A stretch of DNA of 64,000 nucleotides from JBDRNO01 sp043811005 (GTDB lineage: Bacteria > Bacteroidota > Bacteroidia > NORP154), in assembly GCA_043811005.1 (NCBI GenBank), contig JBDRNO010000001.1, positions 1 to 64,000 on the forward strand, given 5' to 3'. A program made the translations under genes and the position numbers. The notes under the pieces were generated by a model, which made no database searches, was not told the DNA's origin, and saw only the letters and a program-made list of their open reading frames with translations. Positions 26,185-34,972 of this stretch are shown here, piece after piece (the first letter of the stretch is position 1; each line of letters begins with the position of its first letter).

Positions 26185-26613
26185 ATGAAGAAGATCAGTT
26201 TCTTTATTTCCCTATTTTTCATCTCGGTATTTATCGTCCCGGTACTGTATGGACAGGTAACGTATAATGATACTAATAATACAGGGATGATTGAAATAAT
26301 ACAAGACCCCAGGATTGACGCCCTGGTAAAAAAGCACATTGCTATCAATGAAAAGCAAAAAGGCATACAGGGTTACAGGGTCCAGATATTTTTTGGGTCT
26401 AAAAAAAGGAATGCCCTTGAGGTAAAAACGGATTTTACGGAAAAATATCCCACAGTTGAAGCACACCTTTTATATGACCAACCATATTTTAAAATAAGGG
26501 TGGGTGATTTCCGAACCCGGCTAAAAGCAGAAAAGCTCAGCAAAGAGATTTCGGGAGATTTTCCCAATGCCTTTATTGTTAGTGATCTGATAACAATGCC
26601 TGAGATTGAGTGA
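26185..26613 (+). CDS. SPOR-domain protein
   Basis: The 142-residue product has a Sec signal (ISLFFISVFIVPVLYGQ) and one SPOR domain at about residues 60-135 (GYRVQIFFGSKKRNALEVK ... YFKIRVGDFRTRLKAEKL). SPOR domains bind peptidoglycan strands stripped of stem peptides, which places the protein in the periplasm at division or remodelling sites. The length and the single domain are usual for Bacteroidota versions. It is transcribed from the promoter listed just upstream and stands alone. Confidence 0.85.
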   Translation: MKKISFFISLFFISVFIVPVLYGQVTYNDTNNTGMIEIIQDPRIDALVKKHIAINEKQKGIQGYRVQIFFGSKKRNALEVKTDFTEKYPTVEAHLLYDQPYFKIRVGDFRTRLKAEKLSKEISGDFPNAFIVSDLITMPEIE

Positions 26614-26721
26614 TGAAGGTGTAAGAACAGGGTTTAGCAAATTGATTAACAGTTGGCTAAGTATTGTTGAGCAAAGCTAAATTCCGATAGGCATTAAATA
26701 CAACAAAGAAATAATCAACGA

Positions 26722-27459
26722 TTACCCTTCTACTTTTTTCCTCAGCTCAAAGTTTTTGCCTAGATAAACTTTTCTTACATACTTATCCTCTGAAAGTTCT
26801 TCGGCACTACCGGTTTTCAGTATTTTGCCTTCAAAGAGGAGGTAAGCCCTGTCGGTTATGGAGAGTGTTTCATGAACATTGTGGTCGGTGATTAATATTC
26901 CGATATTTTTTTGTTTCAGCTCGGCTACAATATTCTGGATATCTTCAACAGCAATTGGGTCAATACCTGCAAAGGGTTCGTCCAGCAGGATGAACTGTGG
27001 GCTTACTGCGAGTGAGCGGGCTATCTCTGTCCTTCTCCTTTCACCTCCCGAAAGAAGGTCGCCCCTGTTCTTCCTAACATATTGTAATCCAAGCTCATCG
27101 AGCAGTGATTCCAGTTTCTTTTTTCGCTGGGATCTGGAAAGTTTGGTCATTTCCAGAACGGCAAGAAGATTATCTTCAACACTCAGTTTCCTGAAAATAG
27201 ATGGTTCCTGCGGTAGATAGCCAATTCCCTTTTTAGCCCTCTTGTACATCGGTTCTTTTGTAATATCTTTATCATCTAAATAAATCCTGCCTGCATTGGG
27301 CTTGATCAAACCCACCATCATATAAAATGTGGTGGTCTTACCGGCTCCGTTAGGACCTAATAAGCCAACGATCTCTCCCTGTTTAACCTCAATGGAAACA
27401 TTATTTACCACTGCACGGTTCTTGTAATTTTTAACGAGATTTTCTGTTCTAAGAAGCAT
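26722..27459 (-). CDS. lptB: LPS export ABC transporter ATP-binding protein LptB
   Basis: LptB powers transfer of lipopolysaccharide from the inner membrane through the Lpt bridge. The 245 residues hold Walker A GPNGAGKTT, the Q-loop region GIGYLPQEPSIFRKLSVEDNL (split at residues about 82-102), the signature LLSGGERRRTEIARSLA, Walker B FILLDEPFAGIDP, and the H-loop LITDHNVHETLS. 'GIGYLPQEPSIFRKL' and the DEPFAGIDPIAVEDIQ region separate LptB from the related branched-chain amino acid transporter LivG. A minus-strand TAACTTCG lies upstream (about 27490). It is divergent from the histidine kinase gene. Confidence 0.95.
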   Translation of the reverse strand: MLLRTENLVKNYKNRAVVNNVSIEVKQGEIVGLLGPNGAGKTTTFYMMVGLIKPNAGRIYLDDKDITKEPMYKRAKKGIGYLPQEPSIFRKLSVEDNLLAVLEMTKLSRSQRKKKLESLLDELGLQYVRKNRGDLLSGGERRRTEIARSLAVSPQFILLDEPFAGIDPIAVEDIQNIVAELKQKNIGILITDHNVHETLSITDRAYLLFEGKILKTGSAEELSEDKYVRKVYLGKNFELRKKVEG

Positions 27460-27533
27460 AATATTATATTATTCCTAACGTAGCGAAGTTACAAATAAAT
27501 TGTAAAATAACAAAGTTTTTCGGGAGAATAGCC

Positions 27534-27541
27534 TAATTTTG
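27534..27541 (+). promoter_or_regulatory. Candidate -7 box TAATTTTG upstream of the histidine kinase
   Basis: TAATTTTG fits TAnnTTTG and lies 24 bases before the TTG start of the next gene. No -33 element is at the proper distance, so support is partial. Confidence 0.35.
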
Positions 27542-27564
27542 TTATCTGTTAATTTTTTAAAAAA

Positions 27565-30500
27565 TTGAAAGCCCTTTTAAATAACAAGTTCAGCTATGTT
27601 GCTTTGGCAATTATCCTATTCGCTATAGCTCTATTTATTGATAACCAATTAGCAGAACCCGATTTCTCTTCGTTAGCTTCGGAATTCCAAACAATCCTGC
27701 ACAAAAAAGAGAAAAAATCAGATGCCATACTAAATGAGATTGAAAAAAAAATTGAAAGCACAAGCTATAAAGATTTATTAAGCGAAAAAAACGATTATTT
27801 TTCCGGATTATATGATGAAAAAGGATTTATTATTTTAATATATGAGAATGACACACTACAATTGTGGTCTGATAATGCTGTTCCTGCAGAACATGCTTTA
27901 TCCAATGCGGGGCTTGAAGATAATTTTGTGCGATTAAGAAATGGCTGGTTTGAGGTAATTAAAAGAAAATCCCTACCGAAAGGACGAATCTTTTCGTCCT
28001 TTCGGCAGGCAGGCAAAAGCCAAAAATTAAAAAATGGAAGTAAAACAATAATAGGTCTGTTATTAATAAAAAATGAATTTCCACACCAAAATCAATACTT
28101 AGTTAATGATTTTCAGTCCGGGTTCAAGGGGATTAATTTATTATCCGGTTGTAAAATTATCAAAGAAGAACTGGTTGATTCAAGGTCTGAATCAGAACCA
28201 GCCGATCTCGCAGCGACTGGCACATACCAGATAAAATCCTTCAATGGGAATTATTTATGCTCTTTAAAGTTTGATGATCACCAGTCGTCAAAATCGCTCT
28301 CCGGAGCCGACTTACTTGTATTGTTATTATATGTTTTGAGCTTTATCTTTTTGATCATATGTATAAAAGCCGGGTGTTTGGGATTAATTAAAAACATAAG
28401 TGTTTACGGAGCATCTTTTTTATTTATATTTACAATATTAGCACTGCGCTACCTGACAATCCTCAATAAGTTTCCGCAAGCATTCTATGAATTACCATTT
28501 TTTAGCCCAAACTATTATGCTACATCTTTTTTATTCCCATCCTTAGGCGATTTTTTCGTCAATTCCATAATAATTTTTTACCTGTCATATTTTATTTATA
28601 AACAAACCACGACAGGGTTTAAAACCCTGTTAGGATTCTCAACTACACTGGGATTATTAACTATTTTTGGTTTATCGCTGCTTGTCAACAGTTTATTTGG
28701 GGGACTTATAATCAATTCAAACATCTCCTTTAATGTTAACAACCTGTTTGAGCTTAATTTTAACAGTTTAACAGGTTTTGTTGCAACCGGCTTGTTGATG
28801 TTTTCTTTTTTCTTCATAGCTGATAAAATAGTTACTGCTATTATATCTCTCAATCAAACTGCGAAACAACTCCTAACAGGCTTTGTAATTAGTGCAGGGA
28901 TTTTTATTAGTATATGTTATCTGACGAATATGTTCAATCCTGTTCTCATTTGTTGGGCTTTTACAGTTGTTATAATTATCGGATTCGTAAAGAAAAAGAG
29001 CAAACAGGATTATGCATTCTCTCACATCGTTTTATTAGTGGTCGTATTTTCTCTTGTTTCTGCTCATATTCTCTCAAAATACAATAATATCAAGGAAATG
29101 GCACATAGAAAGCTCCTTGCTGAGAGACTTGTTGTTGAACAGGACCCTGTTGCTGAATTCCAGTTTCAGGATATAGAGAAAAAGATACAGAATGACAGTA
29201 TTTTCCGTCATTATTTAACCGGCTTGCCTGATACAAAAGAATCTATTATTAAACATATAACTGAAAGGTACCTCAGCGGCTTTTGGGAGAAATACGATGC
29301 ACAGATCACCATTTGCAAACCACTTGATTCATTGTTAATACAACCGGGGAATACTGTAATGGAATGCCGTTCGTTTCTTGAAGGAATAATTACAGAACAG
29401 GGCGAGCCCACAATTACCTCAAATTTTTATTTCTTAAATAATAACAATGGCAGGATCAGTTATTTAGCAAAATTTTTATTCCCTTTCCCGCACGACTCTC
29501 TCGGGGAAGTTGATCTTTTCATAGAACTCGACTCAAAGTTCATTCCCCAGGAGATCGGTTACCCGGAGCTGCTGTTAAATGAAGAAATAAGCCGTAATAT
29601 AAAAAGCGAGATTAAGAACTATTCTTATGCTAAATACCAAAACCGGCAATTGATAAACAAATCAGGAGAATTTCCTTTCAGTATAACAAACAATTCATTC
29701 GGTAATATTGCTTCTGATTTTTCGTTCACCAATCTTGGAGGATTTAACCATCTTATTTGTAAAATAGATAAAAACAACTCTATTGTTTTAAGTAAAAAAA
29801 ATGAGACCTTCCTGGATTCTATTATCCGCTTCTCATACCTGTTTGCATTCTTTTGTCTTTTCGTCCTTGTTTTCACATTGATCAGACAATCACCCAAAAA
29901 TTTCAAAGAACTACACCTTGATTTCAGAAAAAGAATTGAACTTTCCATGATATTTATCCTGTTTGTCTCCCTTTTGCCAATAGGATTTGGAACAAAATAT
30001 TACATCGAAACCCAATACTACACCAGGAATAATGAAAACATTAAGGAAAAAATACATTCAGTGCTCATCGAAATTGAGCACAAGTTAGCCGGGGAAGAAG
30101 AATTAACGGATAATTTAAAGGATTTTATGTCATATATCCTTACAAAATTCTCTTATGTGTTTTTTACAGATATCAATTTATATGATCTCCGGGGCAATTT
30201 ACTCGCATCTTCACGCCCTGAAATTTTTCAGGAGGGATTGATCGGAAAAAAAATCAATGTTGATGCTTTTTATCAATTGGCAATAAAGGGGAAAACCGAA
30301 TTTGTTCACAATGAGAATATAGGGAAGTTGAATTTCCTGTCGGCTTATGTCCCTTTTAGAAATGAGAACAATAAGCTGCTGGCTTACCTGAATCTTCCCT
30401 ATTTTGCAAAACAGAGTAAACTGAAGAAAGAGATCTCAACGTTCCTGGTTGCATTGATAAATATTTATGTTTTACTGTTTATCCTTGCGATAATTGCTGC

Positions 30501-31416
30501 GTTATTCCTTTCAAATCGAATAACTCAACCATTAAGACTGATACAGGACAAGCTTGGTAAAGTTAAGCTCGGCAAGACAAACGAGCCGATCGAATGGAAA
30601 AGCAAAGACGAAATAGGCAGCTTGGTGAGCGAATATAACAGGATGATCATTGAACTAGAAAAAAGCGCGGAACTATTAGCTAAATCAGAGAGGGAAAGTG
30701 CCTGGAGAGAGATGGCAAAACAGGTAGCTCATGAGATCAAAAACCCTTTAACCCCGATGAAGCTGAGTGTTCAGCATTTGGAAAAAGCATGGAATGACAA
30801 AGCCCCTGATTGGGGGGAGAAATTAAAGAAATTTACTCAAATCCTCATTCAGCAAATAGACTCATTATCATCAATCGCCAGTGGTTTCTCTGATTTTGCC
30901 ATGATGCCTAAAGCAAAAAGAGAAGTGATTGATTTCTCTCAAGTGATCACCGATTCAATGGACCTTTTTAAAGATGCCGAAGGTGTTGAGCTCAATTTCA
31001 TATCTAATCTTTCTCTGCAAGGTGATGGTATTAATAAAAACGGTACAAACTGCCCGGTATTTGCCGACAAGGAGCAACTCTCACAAGTTTTAAATAATTT
31101 AATAAAGAATGCAATCCAGGCAATCTCCGAAGCCAACCTGCCTGAGGGCAAAGCAGAACAGGGAGAAATTGGTATTGAATTAAGTGCTGATGAAAATAAT
31201 TACACGGTAAAAGTAACCGATAACGGCATTGGTATTTCTGAAGAACAAAAAGACAAGATATTTACACCGAGCTTTACAACTAAAACAGGTGGAATGGGAT
31301 TAGGGTTGGCAATTGTAAAAAATATTATTGAAAATTCCGGGGGAAGGGTGTGGTTTGAATCAGAGGAAGGAACTGGGTCATCATTTTATATTTCGCTGCC
31401 TAAATATCTTGAATAA
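27565..31416 (+). CDS. Giant NtrY-like sensor histidine kinase
   Basis: The 1283-residue product begins at TTG (27565) directly before a transmembrane helix (YVALAIILFAIALFI). A periplasmic sensor region of about 210 residues follows, then a polytopic membrane block (residues about 245-510), a second extracytoplasmic region, another helix pair, and a HAMP linker (FLSNRITQPLRLIQDKLG, residue about 981). The kinase core has the H-box WREMAKQVAHEIKNPLTP with the phosphorylated His near residue 1056, N-box NLIKNAIQAI, G1 DNGIGI, F-box FTPSFTTKT and G2 GMGLGLAIV. The HEIKNPLTPMKLSVQHL form is typical of NtrY. No response regulator is adjacent. The sensor portion contains three small palindromic insertions (27976-28005, 28171-28201, 28612-28630), all in frame. 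Confidence 0.9.
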   Translation: MKALLNNKFSYVALAIILFAIALFIDNQLAEPDFSSLASEFQTILHKKEKKSDAILNEIEKKIESTSYKDLLSEKNDYFSGLYDEKGFIILIYENDTLQLWSDNAVPAEHALSNAGLEDNFVRLRNGWFEVIKRKSLPKGRIFSSFRQAGKSQKLKNGSKTIIGLLLIKNEFPHQNQYLVNDFQSGFKGINLLSGCKIIKEELVDSRSESEPADLAATGTYQIKSFNGNYLCSLKFDDHQSSKSLSGADLLVLLLYVLSFIFLIICIKAGCLGLIKNISVYGASFLFIFTILALRYLTILNKFPQAFYELPFFSPNYYATSFLFPSLGDFFVNSIIIFYLSYFIYKQTTTGFKTLLGFSTTLGLLTIFGLSLLVNSLFGGLIINSNISFNVNNLFELNFNSLTGFVATGLLMFSFFFIADKIVTAIISLNQTAKQLLTGFVISAGIFISICYLTNMFNPVLICWAFTVVIIIGFVKKKSKQDYAFSHIVLLVVVFSLVSAHILSKYNNIKEMAHRKLLAERLVVEQDPVAEFQFQDIEKKIQNDSIFRHYLTGLPDTKESIIKHITERYLSGFWEKYDAQITICKPLDSLLIQPGNTVMECRSFLEGIITEQGEPTITSNFYFLNNNNGRISYLAKFLFPFPHDSLGEVDLFIELDSKFIPQEIGYPELLLNEEISRNIKSEIKNYSYAKYQNRQLINKSGEFPFSITNNSFGNIASDFSFTNLGGFNHLICKIDKNNSIVLSKKNETFLDSIIRFSYLFAFFCLFVLVFTLIRQSPKNFKELHLDFRKRIELSMIFILFVSLLPIGFGTKYYIETQYYTRNNENIKEKIHSVLIEIEHKLAGEEELTDNLKDFMSYILTKFSYVFFTDINLYDLRGNLLASSRPEIFQEGLIGKKINVDAFYQLAIKGKTEFVHNENIGKLNFLSAYVPFRNENNKLLAYLNLPYFAKQSKLKKEISTFLVALINIYVLLFILAIIAALFLSNRITQPLRLIQDKLGKVKLGKTNEPIEWKSKDEIGSLVSEYNRMIIELEKSAELLAKSERESAWREMAKQVAHEIKNPLTPMKLSVQHLEKAWNDKAPDWGEKLKKFTQILIQQIDSLSSIASGFSDFAMMPKAKREVIDFSQVITDSMDLFKDAEGVELNFISNLSLQGDGINKNGTNCPVFADKEQLSQVLNNLIKNAIQAISEANLPEGKAEQGEIGIELSADENNYTVKVTDNGIGISEEQKDKIFTPSFTTKTGGMGLGLAIVKNIIENSGGRVWFESEEGTGSSFYISLPKYLE
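27976..28005. repeat. 13-bp-stem palindrome inside the histidine kinase gene
   Basis: CCGAAAGGACGAA at 27976-27988 and its exact complement TTCGTCCTTTCGG at 27993-28005 enclose a 4-base loop. It is translated as part of SLPKGRIFSSFRQAGK. The 3' flank (CAGGCAGGC) is also repetitive. Confidence 0.85.
28171..28201. repeat. Second palindrome inside the histidine kinase gene
   Basis: CTGGTTGATTC at 28171-28181 pairs with GAATC-AG-AACCAG at 28189-28201 with a two-base bulge. It is translated within EELVDSRSESEPADL. Confidence 0.65.
28612..28630. repeat. Third palindrome inside the histidine kinase gene
   Basis: ACAGGGTTT-A-AAACCCTGT is a perfect 9-base-arm palindrome with one central base, translated within TTTGFKTLLG. 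Its core CAGGGTTT is shared with the aspS palindrome at 49645-49673. Confidence 0.75.
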
Positions 31417-31453
31417 CATCAGTTCTATATAACTTTTATATAAATATTTTTTA

Positions 31454-31461
31454 TAGTTTTG
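31454..31461 (+). promoter_or_regulatory. Candidate -7 box TAGTTTTG
   Basis: TAGTTTTG lies only 4 bases before the ATG at 31466, which would make the transcript leaderless; the -33 region is weak. Confidence 0.3.
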
Positions 31462-31465
31462 TTTT

Positions 31466-31873
31466 ATGAGAAGACCTATTCGTGTTTTAATAGCAAAGGT
31501 CGGTCTTGACGGACACGATCGGGGAGCAAAAGTGATAGCATCTTTTCTGCGCGATGCGGGAATGGAAGTGATTTACACGGGTTTGAGACAAACACCTGAA
31601 AAAGCAGTAAACTCAGCCATGCAGGAAGACGTTGATGCTATTGGCATAAGCATCTTGTCGGGAGCACACATGACCGTTTTTCCAAAAACCATTAAGCTGA
31701 TGAAAGAGAAACAAATGAATGATGTTTTGCTTACAGGAGGAGGTATTATTCCGGAAAAGGACATGAAAAAGTTGCAAAAACTGGGAGTTGGCAAATTGTT
31801 TCCACCAGGAACAGACACAAAGGAAATTGTGGATTATATAACTGGCTGGGTTAAGGAAAACCGAAAATTTTAA
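31466..31873 (+). CDS. Stand-alone B12-binding subunit, methylmalonyl-CoA mutase type
   Basis: The 135-residue protein is a complete cobalamin-binding domain as found at the C-terminus of methylmalonyl-CoA mutase. It shows the base-off ligand motif KVGLDGHDRGAKVIA (DxHxxG, His ligand to cobalt), then ISILSGAHMTVFP (SxL) and LTGGGIIPEKD (GG). Such small subunits pair with a separate catalytic subunit; none is in this window. It sits 49 bases after the histidine kinase and upstream of an enoyl-CoA hydratase-like gene, which fits an acyl-CoA pathway, but a composite repeat separates the two. It could serve as the small subunit of methylmalonyl-CoA mutase or of an isobutyryl-CoA type mutase. Confidence 0.9.
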   Translation: MRRPIRVLIAKVGLDGHDRGAKVIASFLRDAGMEVIYTGLRQTPEKAVNSAMQEDVDAIGISILSGAHMTVFPKTIKLMKEKQMNDVLLTGGGIIPEKDMKKLQKLGVGKLFPPGTDTKEIVDYITGWVKENRKF

Positions 31874-31888
31874 CTCTATGCATACAAG

Positions 31889-32037
31889 GACATAACTTCG
31901 TAAATTTATTAAAAAGAAATATAGCCACGAATTTTCACTAATAATTATTATTAAAAATAAACATTTTCAAAAAATATATTTTGTGATAATTAGTGATAAT
32001 TAGTGTAATTAGTGGCAAAACATTAAAATTCCGATAC
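31889..32037 (+). repeat. Composite dispersed repeat, copy B (complete)
   Basis: This is the clearest copy. The leader GGACATAACTTCGTAAATTT begins at 31889; the palindrome runs from GCCACGAATTTTCACTAAT (31924 on) to AGTGATAATTAGTGTAATT and AGTGGC (ending 32016); and the trailer AAACATTAAAATTCCGATAC ends at 32037. The ATG of the crotonase gene is 22 bases further on. Confidence 0.75.
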
Positions 32038-32058
32038 AATTAATTAACAATTTAAATT

Positions 32059-32838
32059 ATGACCTACAAAAATATCTTAACCCAACTCGATAATGGTATT
32101 TTAACCATTACAATTAACAGGCCAGATAAGCTAAATGCACTGAATAGAGCTATTCTTCCCGAAATTAAATTTGCAATTCAGGATGCATATCAAAACGACC
32201 AGGTAAAAGGAATAATAATCACAGGAGCTGGAGAGAAAGCATTTGTCGCAGGTGCGGATATTTCTGAATTTGTCAATATGACAGTTGAACAAGGAAAGGT
32301 TCTTGCTGCCAACGGACACGAGATATACAACTTGATAGAAAATTGTCCGAAACCGGTAATTGCTGCCGTTAACGGTTTTGCCTTAGGTGGAGGGTGTGAA
32401 TTAGCAATGGCATGTCATATAAGAGTTGCTTCTGAAAATGCAATGTTCGGACAACCGGAAGTAAATCTTGGATTGATACCTGGATATGGCGGAACTCAAA
32501 GACTTATTCAATTAATAGGTAAAGGAAAAGCGTTTGAACTGCTTATGACTGCCGGTATTACAAAAGCTTCTGATGCACTTGATATTGGATTGGTGAATTA
32601 TGTTACAACTCCCGATGAATTAATTCCCAGGTGTATTGAGATCATTGAGAAGATCAACTCCAAATCCCCTGTTGCGATTAAAGGAGTTATTAAATGTGTG
32701 AACGCCTATTTTTCCGAAGGCATTGACGGTTTTGAAACGGAAATAGAAGAGTTTGGTAAATGCTGCGAAACAGAAGATTTTATTGAGGGCACAACTGCTT
32801 TTCTGGAAAAGAGAAAAGCCAACTTCCCAGGCAAATGA
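32059..32838 (+). CDS. Enoyl-CoA hydratase/crotonase family protein
   Basis: Crotonases hydrate trans-2-enoyl-CoA to 3-hydroxyacyl-CoA in fatty-acid or butyrate metabolism. The 259-residue length is standard. The CoA/oxyanion-hole motifs are present: KAFVAGADISEF, then GFALGGGCELAMACHIRVAS with the first catalytic Glu in GGGCEL, and FGQPEVNLGLIPGYGGTQRL with the second Glu in QPEV. Both glutamates required for hydratase activity are kept, so a true hydratase is more likely than an isomerase or decarboxylase relative. The neighbour encoding a B12-binding domain suggests acyl-CoA metabolism, without fixing the substrate. Confidence 0.9.
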   Translation: MTYKNILTQLDNGILTITINRPDKLNALNRAILPEIKFAIQDAYQNDQVKGIIITGAGEKAFVAGADISEFVNMTVEQGKVLAANGHEIYNLIENCPKPVIAAVNGFALGGGCELAMACHIRVASENAMFGQPEVNLGLIPGYGGTQRLIQLIGKGKAFELLMTAGITKASDALDIGLVNYVTTPDELIPRCIEIIEKINSKSPVAIKGVIKCVNAYFSEGIDGFETEIEEFGKCCETEDFIEGTTAFLEKRKANFPGK

Positions 32839-32873
32839 TCCGGTTAACCTAACTTGGACAAAAAAACCAAAAC

Positions 32874-34373
32874 TTGAATTCCTTAAAAAAACTAGCAGGA
32901 CAAACGGCTGTATACGGTGTAAGCAGCATCCTGGGACGAATGCTGAACTACCTGTTAGTACCCCTTTACACAAGGGTTTTTACGACCGAGCAATACGGTG
33001 TTGTAACGGAAATGTATGCCTATGTTGCATTTCTTATCATCATACTGACATACGGGATGGAAACAGCTTTTTTTAGGTTTTCCTCCGCGTCTGATAATAA
33101 AAACAAAGTATACAGCACCGCACTTATTTCATTGATCACAACCTCTTTATTATTTATCTGCCTTGCTGCAATCTTTTCCCAACCCATTGCAAATTGGCTA
33201 AGGTATCCCAATCATACCGAATATGTTACCTGGTTTGCAATAATTGTGGGTTTGGATGCATTATCGGCTATACCTCTTGCCAGGCTAAGGGAACTTGGTA
33301 AGGCAAAGCTGTTTGCAACAGTCAACATCATCAGCATTTTTGTTAATATTGGCTTAAACCTGTTTTTTCTCGTCTATTGCAGGCACATTTATGAAGTGCA
33401 TGGGGAGAATTCCAATTGGCTGGTACAGTCCTTTTATAACCATGAAATAGGAGTTGGTTATGTTTTTATCTCCAACCTGGTCGCCAGTATTGTTAAAGCG
33501 GCTTTATTGTCGCCCTATATGGTAAATATAAGGTTGAGTTTTAGTGTTCCGTTGGTCAAGAAAATGTTGTGGTATTCTTCTCCTTTATTAATAGCCGGTT
33601 TAGCTGGAATAGTCAATGAAGCCATTGACAGGATAATGATAAAACGCCTGTTGATGGATGTAATGGGTGAAAAGGCAACGTTAGAGCTATTGGGAATTTA
33701 CGGGGCATGTTATAAGGTTTCAATAATTATAGCCATTTTCATACAGGCATTCCGGTTTGCTGCCGAACCCTTCTTTTTTGCCCAGCAAAAAGAAGAAAAT
33801 GCACAAAAAACGTATGCTGATGTTATGAAATATTTTGTTATTATCTGCTCTTTTATATTTCTTGGAATAATGATGTATATTGATGTTGTGATGCTGTTTG
33901 TTGGCAAGGATTTTCGTGAAGGGGTTACAGTGGTGCCGATTTTATTGTTGGCAAACTTGTGCCTGGGTATATATTTCAACCTGTCTATCTGGTATAAGCT
34001 CACTGGCAAAACCCGGTATGGTGCATATATAGCGATTTTTGGGGCTATCATAACATTGGTCCTGAACTACATCTGGATACCGAGTATAGGCTATTTCGGA
34101 GGATATATCGGACCTGCTTGGGCTACGCTGATCTGCTACTTTTCGATGATGATAGTCTCTTATTTCCTCGGAAAGAAACATTTCCCTGTCAACTATGATC
34201 TAAAAAGAATTATAGGATATACAGGTTTGGCAATAGGACTGTATTTTATAAGTACTTATATCAATATGGGTTTACAGGGTTACAGTATTTTGATAAATAC
34301 ATTAATTTTGTTGATTTTTGTAAGTGTTGTTTTTTTTGTGGAAAGAGGCGGAAAATTTAAAATTTCAGTTTAA
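32874..34373 (+). CDS. Oligosaccharide flippase (Wzx/MATE-like)
   Basis: This 499-residue integral membrane protein has about 14 hydrophobic segments of the polysaccharide-exporter (MOP) superfamily. The start NSLKKLAGQTAVYGVSSILG and the RMLNYLLVPLYTRVFTTEQYG motif are the usual opening of Bacteroidota Wzx-like flippases, which move lipid-linked sugar units across the inner membrane. It starts with TTG (32874), 36 bases after the crotonase stop. It heads a run (dut, nucleotidyltransferase, TPR, DUF4292, EnvC-like) that is often found together in Bacteroidota and ties sugar-nucleotide supply to envelope assembly. The substrate is unknown. Confidence 0.88.
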   Translation: MNSLKKLAGQTAVYGVSSILGRMLNYLLVPLYTRVFTTEQYGVVTEMYAYVAFLIIILTYGMETAFFRFSSASDNKNKVYSTALISLITTSLLFICLAAIFSQPIANWLRYPNHTEYVTWFAIIVGLDALSAIPLARLRELGKAKLFATVNIISIFVNIGLNLFFLVYCRHIYEVHGENSNWLVQSFYNHEIGVGYVFISNLVASIVKAALLSPYMVNIRLSFSVPLVKKMLWYSSPLLIAGLAGIVNEAIDRIMIKRLLMDVMGEKATLELLGIYGACYKVSIIIAIFIQAFRFAAEPFFFAQQKEENAQKTYADVMKYFVIICSFIFLGIMMYIDVVMLFVGKDFREGVTVVPILLLANLCLGIYFNLSIWYKLTGKTRYGAYIAIFGAIITLVLNYIWIPSIGYFGGYIGPAWATLICYFSMMIVSYFLGKKHFPVNYDLKRIIGYTGLAIGLYFISTYINMGLQGYSILINTLILLIFVSVVFFVERGGKFKISV

Positions 34374-34382
34374 TAAATATTT

Positions 34383-34490
34383 GCCACAAAGGCACAAAGA
34401 CACTAAGTTTCACAAAGTATTGCTTATATAAAAAACAAATATATTATTATGGCTATAAGACCTCATATGTTTCAAAAACCTGTGAGGTCT
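34383..34490. repeat. CACAAAG word array plus AGACCTCA palindrome
   Basis: GCCACAAAGGCACAAAGAC, then ACTAAGTTTCACAAAG (34384-34419) is one arm of a word array of the composite-repeat type. AGACCTCA at 34458-34465 pairs with TGAGGTCT at 34483-34490; the inside of the stem also pairs partly. No gene is seen in the 131-base gap before dut. Confidence 0.65.
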
Positions 34491-34504
34491 AAAAACACAG
34501 CAAG

Positions 34505-34939
34505 ATGAAAGCAAAGATCATCAACCGTTCAAAACACGAATTGCCATCATACAAGACAAATGCCTCAGCCGGCATGGATCTGAGGGCTGACATTGATATT
34601 CCTGTTACGTTAAAATCCCTGGAGCGCACATTGGTTCCAACGGGCATATTTATTGAGTTGCCCCTTGGTTATGAAGCACAGATACGCCCTAGAAGCGGAA
34701 TGGCTATTAATAAAGGTATAGGTGTATTAAATGCACCCGGCACTATTGATGCGGATTACCGTGGTGAGATCAAGGTGATACTGGTGAATCTTTCAAATGA
34801 AGAGATCGTAATAGAAGATGGTGAACGGATCGCCCAGATGATAGTTGCTGCTCACGAGAAAATTGAATGGGAAGAGGTTGATGAACTAGTTGAAACCGAA
34901 AGGGGCACTGGAGGGTTTGGAAGCACAGGGGTGAAATAG
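34505..34939 (+). CDS. dut: dUTP diphosphatase
   Basis: dUTPase hydrolyses dUTP to dUMP, preventing uracil incorporation and supplying dTMP synthesis. The 144 residues have all five trimeric-dUTPase motifs: AGMDLRADI, IRPRSGMAI, GVLNAPGTIDADYRGEI, GERIAQMIV, and the C-terminal lid TERGTGGFGSTGVK that closes over the substrate. It is a full-length, probably active, homotrimeric enzyme. It sits 33 bases before the nucleotidyltransferase gene in the conserved envelope cluster. Confidence 0.96.
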   Translation: MKAKIINRSKHELPSYKTNASAGMDLRADIDIPVTLKSLERTLVPTGIFIELPLGYEAQIRPRSGMAINKGIGVLNAPGTIDADYRGEIKVILVNLSNEEIVIEDGERIAQMIVAAHEKIEWEEVDELVETERGTGGFGSTGVK

Positions 34940-34972
34940 ATATTTTAATTTTTTCAATATAAAATAACATTT

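Noticed and set aside
27565..31416. The large kinase as a fusion of two genes
   Set aside because: The frame is continuous, the membrane and kinase parts form a known NtrY-like order, and no internal start with a signal is evident.
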